From: Rhizobacter sp.
GTDB lineage: Bacteria > Pseudomonadota > Gammaproteobacteria > Burkholderiales > Burkholderiaceae_C
Reading direction: 5' to 3'
DNA: 35,566 nt
NCBI GenBank assembly: GCA_017881025.1
Contig: JADGRJ010000011.1
Coordinates: forward strand, 1-35,566
In this document: piece by piece, positions 32,811 to 35,566 of the stretch
Numbering within the stretch: the first letter of the stretch is position 1
How the letters are laid out: the number at the start of each line of letters is the position of its first letter
Made by a program: the position numbers and the translations under genes
Notes under the pieces: model-generated
Told to the model about the DNA's origin: nothing
The model's input: the letters and a program-made list of their open reading frames with translations, nothing else
Database searches by the model: none

Positions 32811-33152
32811 ATGAACCGTTCAATATGGATTGCCGCACTGCTTGTCCCGTTGAGTTTGGCGGCTTGTGACAGACCCACGGTCGTAAACGCTCCTCCCACG
32901 GTAGTCGCGGTGCCGGGACCTGCAGTCGCAGTGCCGGGACCCGTAGTCGAGGTGCCGGGACCCGCAGTCGCAGTGCCAGGCCCCGCTGGTCCGCAAGGCG
33001 CAACCGGCATGCAAGGCAACGATGGCAATACGGGTGCGACGGGTAGCCAGGGCATGGACGGCAGCAAAGGCAACAAGGGCGATACGGGCAGATCGGGCGA
33101 TGGCACGACCGTTGTGGTGGTCCGGCCCGCTGCGTCGGCGCCGACGAACTGA
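32811..33152 (+). CDS. Small lipoprotein with VPGPxV repeats and a collagen-like tract
   Basis: A 113-residue predicted lipoprotein: a signal with lipobox LAAC places the acylated Cys at residue 19. Residues 33-60 are four seven-residue units of the form A/E-V-P-G-P-x-V/G. From G57 there are fourteen consecutive Gly-X-Y triplets (57-98) such as GPQ, GAT, GMQ, GND, GNT, GSK, GNK and GDT, able to form a collagen-like triple helix. It ends in a Val-run VVVV and a short Pro/Ala tail. AAAGGA about eight bases before the ATG supports the start. Collagen-like bacterial proteins usually form surface stalks or matrix components; this one is unusually short and would extend from the membrane. Codons are less strictly GC-ending than in neighbours. 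Confidence 0.85.
   Translation: MNRSIWIAALLVPLSLAACDRPTVVNAPPTVVAVPGPAVAVPGPVVEVPGPAVAVPGPAGPQGATGMQGNDGNTGATGSQGMDGSKGNKGDTGRSGDGTTVVVVRPAASAPTN
32907..32990 (+). repeat. Four tandem 21-base repeats
   Basis: Four head-to-tail 21-base units (32907, 32928, 32949, 32970) sharing the core GTGCCGGGACC, each encoding one VPGPxV heptad of the lipoprotein. The last unit has diverged (GTGCCAGGCCC) and leads into the Gly-X-Y tract. Such repeats can change number by slippage or recombination without shifting frame. Confidence 0.85.
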
Positions 33153-33210
33153 GTGACGTAGCCCGGGCCGGAGGCGGTGGACCGGCGCGCCCGAGCCCGA
33201 CCTTCAACAC

Positions 33211-34194
33211 TCATTCGATCACTTCGTCGGCTCGCAGAAGGAGCGACTGCGGAATCCGCAGGCCGAGCGACTGGGCGACCTTCAGATTGATAAAGAGAAA
33301 GTACCGGTTCGGCTGCTCGATCGGCAGATCGCCCGGCTTCGCGCCCTTGAAGATCCTGGCGATGTAGGTAGCCGCGAGCTTGTGGTTCTCGCCAATGTCG
33401 CCGCCGTACGACATCAGGCCGCCGCCCCGAACCAGACCGCCGAATTCGTAGATGGCGGGAATCCGGTGTGTCGCCACGTAGTCGATGACCCGTCGCCGGT
33501 TCAAATTGGTCAGTGCGTCCGTCACCATCATCAGTGCATCGGGCCGGACGCGATCCATCGCCGTCAGTGCGACGTCGAAGTCGTCCGGCTCGCGCACGCC
33601 GAGAGGATCGATGCCGATGTGCAGCACCCGGGCCGCCCTTTCGATCTCCTGGTAACGCAGCGTCATACCCCGGTCGTCTGCATTCCAGAGGACGGCGACC
33701 CGAGTTGCAGTCGGCACGACTTCCTTCAACAGCTCGAGCCGCTTCGCGCTCAGCGCGGCGGATTGATCGTTGATCCCGGTCAGGTTGCCGCCGGGCCGCG
33801 CAAGACTGCCAACGAGCCCGACTTCGACCATGTCCCCAGCGTTGACGACGACGATCGGAAGGGTAGAAGAGGCTTGCTGCGCGGCCCTCGCGGGCCCTCC
33901 TCCCATCGCGAGGAGCAGATCGACCCTGAGCGCGACCAGCTCAGTGGCCAACGGCACGAGCCGTTCGCTCCGCAGCTCAGCCCAGCGGTTTTCGTAGACG
34001 ATGTCTTTGCCCTCGACATAGCCGAGAGCTTCCAGCGCATTGCGCAGTGATTCAGGCGCCTTGCCGTCCGGCGGCCGCGCAGCCTTGCTCAGGAACCCGA
34101 CGCGCCACACCTTCCCGGTCTGCTGGGCTCTCGCGCCAAGCGGCAGGCCGAGCAAGCCCCCTGCGGCCATGCTCGTGAATCTTCGTCGATCCAT
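33211..34194 (-). CDS. TrpX-like ABC transporter substrate-binding protein (ABC_sub_bind family)
   Basis: A 327-residue exported protein of the ABC_sub_bind family (PF04392), whose characterised members bind tryptophan or tyrosine. The signal begins MDRRRFTSMAAGGLLGLPLGARAQQ, with a Tat-like RRRF and cleavage near residue 24. The mature part has VWRVGFLSKAA, ALEALGYVEGKDIVYENRWAE, LPIVVVNAGDMVEVGLVGSLARPGGNLTGI, RLELLKEVVPTATRVAVLWN and the final RYFLFINLKVAQSLGLRIPQSLLLRADEVIE, all characteristic. A Met eight codons upstream (34218) and a TTG further on are alternative starts. No permease or ATPase of its own is adjacent; the next leftward-read element upstream is a broken ABC ATPase. Confidence 0.92.
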   Translation of the reverse strand: MDRRRFTSMAAGGLLGLPLGARAQQTGKVWRVGFLSKAARPPDGKAPESLRNALEALGYVEGKDIVYENRWAELRSERLVPLATELVALRVDLLLAMGGGPARAAQQASSTLPIVVVNAGDMVEVGLVGSLARPGGNLTGINDQSAALSAKRLELLKEVVPTATRVAVLWNADDRGMTLRYQEIERAARVLHIGIDPLGVREPDDFDVALTAMDRVRPDALMMVTDALTNLNRRRVIDYVATHRIPAIYEFGGLVRGGGLMSYGGDIGENHKLAATYIARIFKGAKPGDLPIEQPNRYFLFINLKVAQSLGLRIPQSLLLRADEVIE

Positions 34195-34251
34195 GGTCGA
34201 CTCTAGTTCAAAAGGCATCGTCAAGATGAGCTCGTCAGCCCGGCGATGAGA

Positions 34252-34630
<379 letters not shown>

Positions 34631-34632
<2 letters not shown>

Positions 34633-35377
34633 AAGGCGCCGGCCGCGTCTTTGTCGTCAGGGTATCGAGCAGTTGGGCCGTGAGCATCTTGGCCAGCGCG
34701 TCCAGGCCGCTCTCGAAGACGCCGCCGATCTCGTCGGTCCGGGCCATCACCGCGTCGAAGCTCGGGTAGATGAACTTCGGATCGGCGACGATCATGAACT
34801 CCTTGCCCGGCTTCGCGTCGGCGCCGAAGTAGAGGTTCTCGTCGTAGAGGCTGTCGTCGATGCTCTTGACGTAGAGCTTGGCCTGGACGTTGACGCGAGG
34901 CAGGTAGTCGGGCGACAGCTTCGACGAGTACACGCCCACCTCGTCGACGCGCAGCTGCAGGATCATCTCGGCGTCGGTCTTGAGCTTCTGGTAGTCGACG
35001 TCGTCGGGATCGTCGACCGGCCGGGCGATGTCCGTCAGCACGTCGACCTTGTAGCCGCGAGCGGTGAGCGCGTCGACCACCTGCGTCGTCAGCCTTTGCG
35101 CCAGCGTCAGGCGGCGTGGCGCCAGCGCGTCGTTGAACCGCTTCGCCTTCTCCTTGCTGTCGAGCATGAACGCGACACTCGAGATGGGCACCAGAACGTT
35201 CATCACCCCGTTCTCGTTCTTCAAGGTCAGCGTCTGCGGCTCGGTCGCCGGGATCAGGGCGATCTTGCGCAGGATCGGCTTCTCGGTCGAGACCGGCTTC
35301 GCTGCGCAGGCGCCGAGCGTTGCAAGCGTGAAGACGACCAGCAGCGATCGCAGGAAATGGACAGGCATGGTGGCCAT
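34631..35377 (-). CDS. Conserved lipoprotein of unknown function
   Basis: A 248-residue predicted lipoprotein. The signal [21 protein letters not shown] has a clear LGAC lipobox. The mature protein starts with [23 protein letters not shown], continues with a helical part ([21 protein letters not shown]), then [17 protein letters not shown] and a beta part with [17 protein letters not shown], and ends with helices. This style occurs in Burkholderiales lipoproteins annotated as hypothetical; I do not know a function. The start at 35377 or the Met three codons later is uncertain, as no strong ribosome site is seen. Its stop lies exactly at the broken end of the ABC ATPase remnant. Confidence 0.82.
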
Positions 35378-35488
35378 TCGACGAGTGTTCCGGGGAGTCG
35401 CATTCTGCGGTACCGCGACACCACGGAACGAGTACATCAGACCGCGTTCGCCACCGCTTCCGCCTGCTCGGCCGCGGTGTCGACGTTC

Positions 35489-35513
35489 GGCCCCCTACCG
35501 TCGGTAGAGGGCC
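35489..35513. promoter_or_regulatory. Imperfect palindrome upstream of the lipoprotein
   Basis: GGCCCCCTACC at 35489-35499 and GGTAGAGGGCC at 35503-35513 form an eleven-pair dyad with one mismatch and a three-base centre. It lies between the lipoprotein start and the possible end of the next gene. It could be an operator or a T-less terminator hairpin. Confidence 0.35.
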
Positions 35514-35525
35514 GTCGGCCTCGAC

Positions 35526-35566
35526 TTACCTGGAGAGCGCCCTTGCGGCCTTCTCGATGAGCGACG
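35526..35566 (-). CDS. Possible C-terminal end of a gene entering from the right
   Basis: Reading leftward from the window edge, one frame ends SLIEKAARALSR before a TAA at 35528-35526. It is short but reads like a terminal amphipathic helix, and the palindrome just beyond its stop fits a gene end. Too little to identify. Confidence 0.3.
   Translation of the reverse strand, partial: SLIEKAARALSR

Overview
The window is a high-GC stretch of a Gram-negative chromosome, most likely a betaproteobacterium of the order Burkholderiales (Rubrivivax/Leptothrix/Variovorax-like). This is inferred from the very strong G/C preference at third codon positions, an FNR-type box of the form TTGAC-N4-ATCAA, lipoprotein lipoboxes, and solute-binding proteins of the TrpX-like (ABC_sub_bind) type that are numerous in that order. 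No rRNA, tRNA, CRISPR array, insertion sequence or integrase gene was seen. It looks like ordinary chromosome with many transport and stress genes and a few decayed fragments.

Layout. 1-5.5 kb: an SDR oxidoreductase converging on a large membrane-anchored Ser/Thr protein kinase with TPR repeats, then a divergent ChaN-type lipoprotein. 5.5-7.9 kb: DoxX protein, a COG4315-type secreted repeat protein, an ECF sigma factor and its membrane anti-sigma factor, with a good candidate ECF promoter (GGAATAA-N15-CGTC) in front of the secreted protein. 8.0-11.9 kb: a leftward NitT/TauT-type ABC operon with two tandem permeases, an ATPase, a small membrane-anchored protein and a periplasmic binding protein, the first three translationally coupled. 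12.0-12.7 kb: a universal stress protein behind an FNR-type box. 13.2-15.8 kb: an acyl-CoA synthetase converging on an FHA-bearing class III nucleotide cyclase. 15.8-17.8 kb: a possible solute-binding protein remnant, a saccharopine-dehydrogenase-like protein and a 78-residue hypothetical protein. 17.8-21.4 kb: a membrane TIR protein, then a leftward group of aspartoacylase-like, FMN-binding PNPOx-like and aldo/keto reductase genes.

21.4-27.4 kb is the least familiar part. A fragment resembling the DUF4034 C-terminus is followed by a 736-residue subtilisin-family (S8) peptidase with an Ig-like N-terminus. Divergent from it is a 763-residue cysteine- and proline-rich protein I cannot assign, followed by a DUF1360-like membrane protein and an overlapping 89-residue protein. 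Neither the peptidase nor the 763-residue protein has a visible Sec signal. This divergent set is the best candidate in the window for an undescribed system.

27.5-35.6 kb: an MFS transporter; an Aap-type general amino acid ABC operon (binding protein and two permeases) that ends in a hairpin with no ATPase gene; a small lipoprotein with VPGPxV repeats and a collagen-like Gly-X-Y tract; a TrpX-like binding protein; a NitT/TauT ABC ATPase cut off at its signature motif; and a conserved lipoprotein whose stop codon coincides with that break. A 26-28 nt hairpin element sharing the loop start AGACGAACCCC occurs twice, about 10 kb apart.
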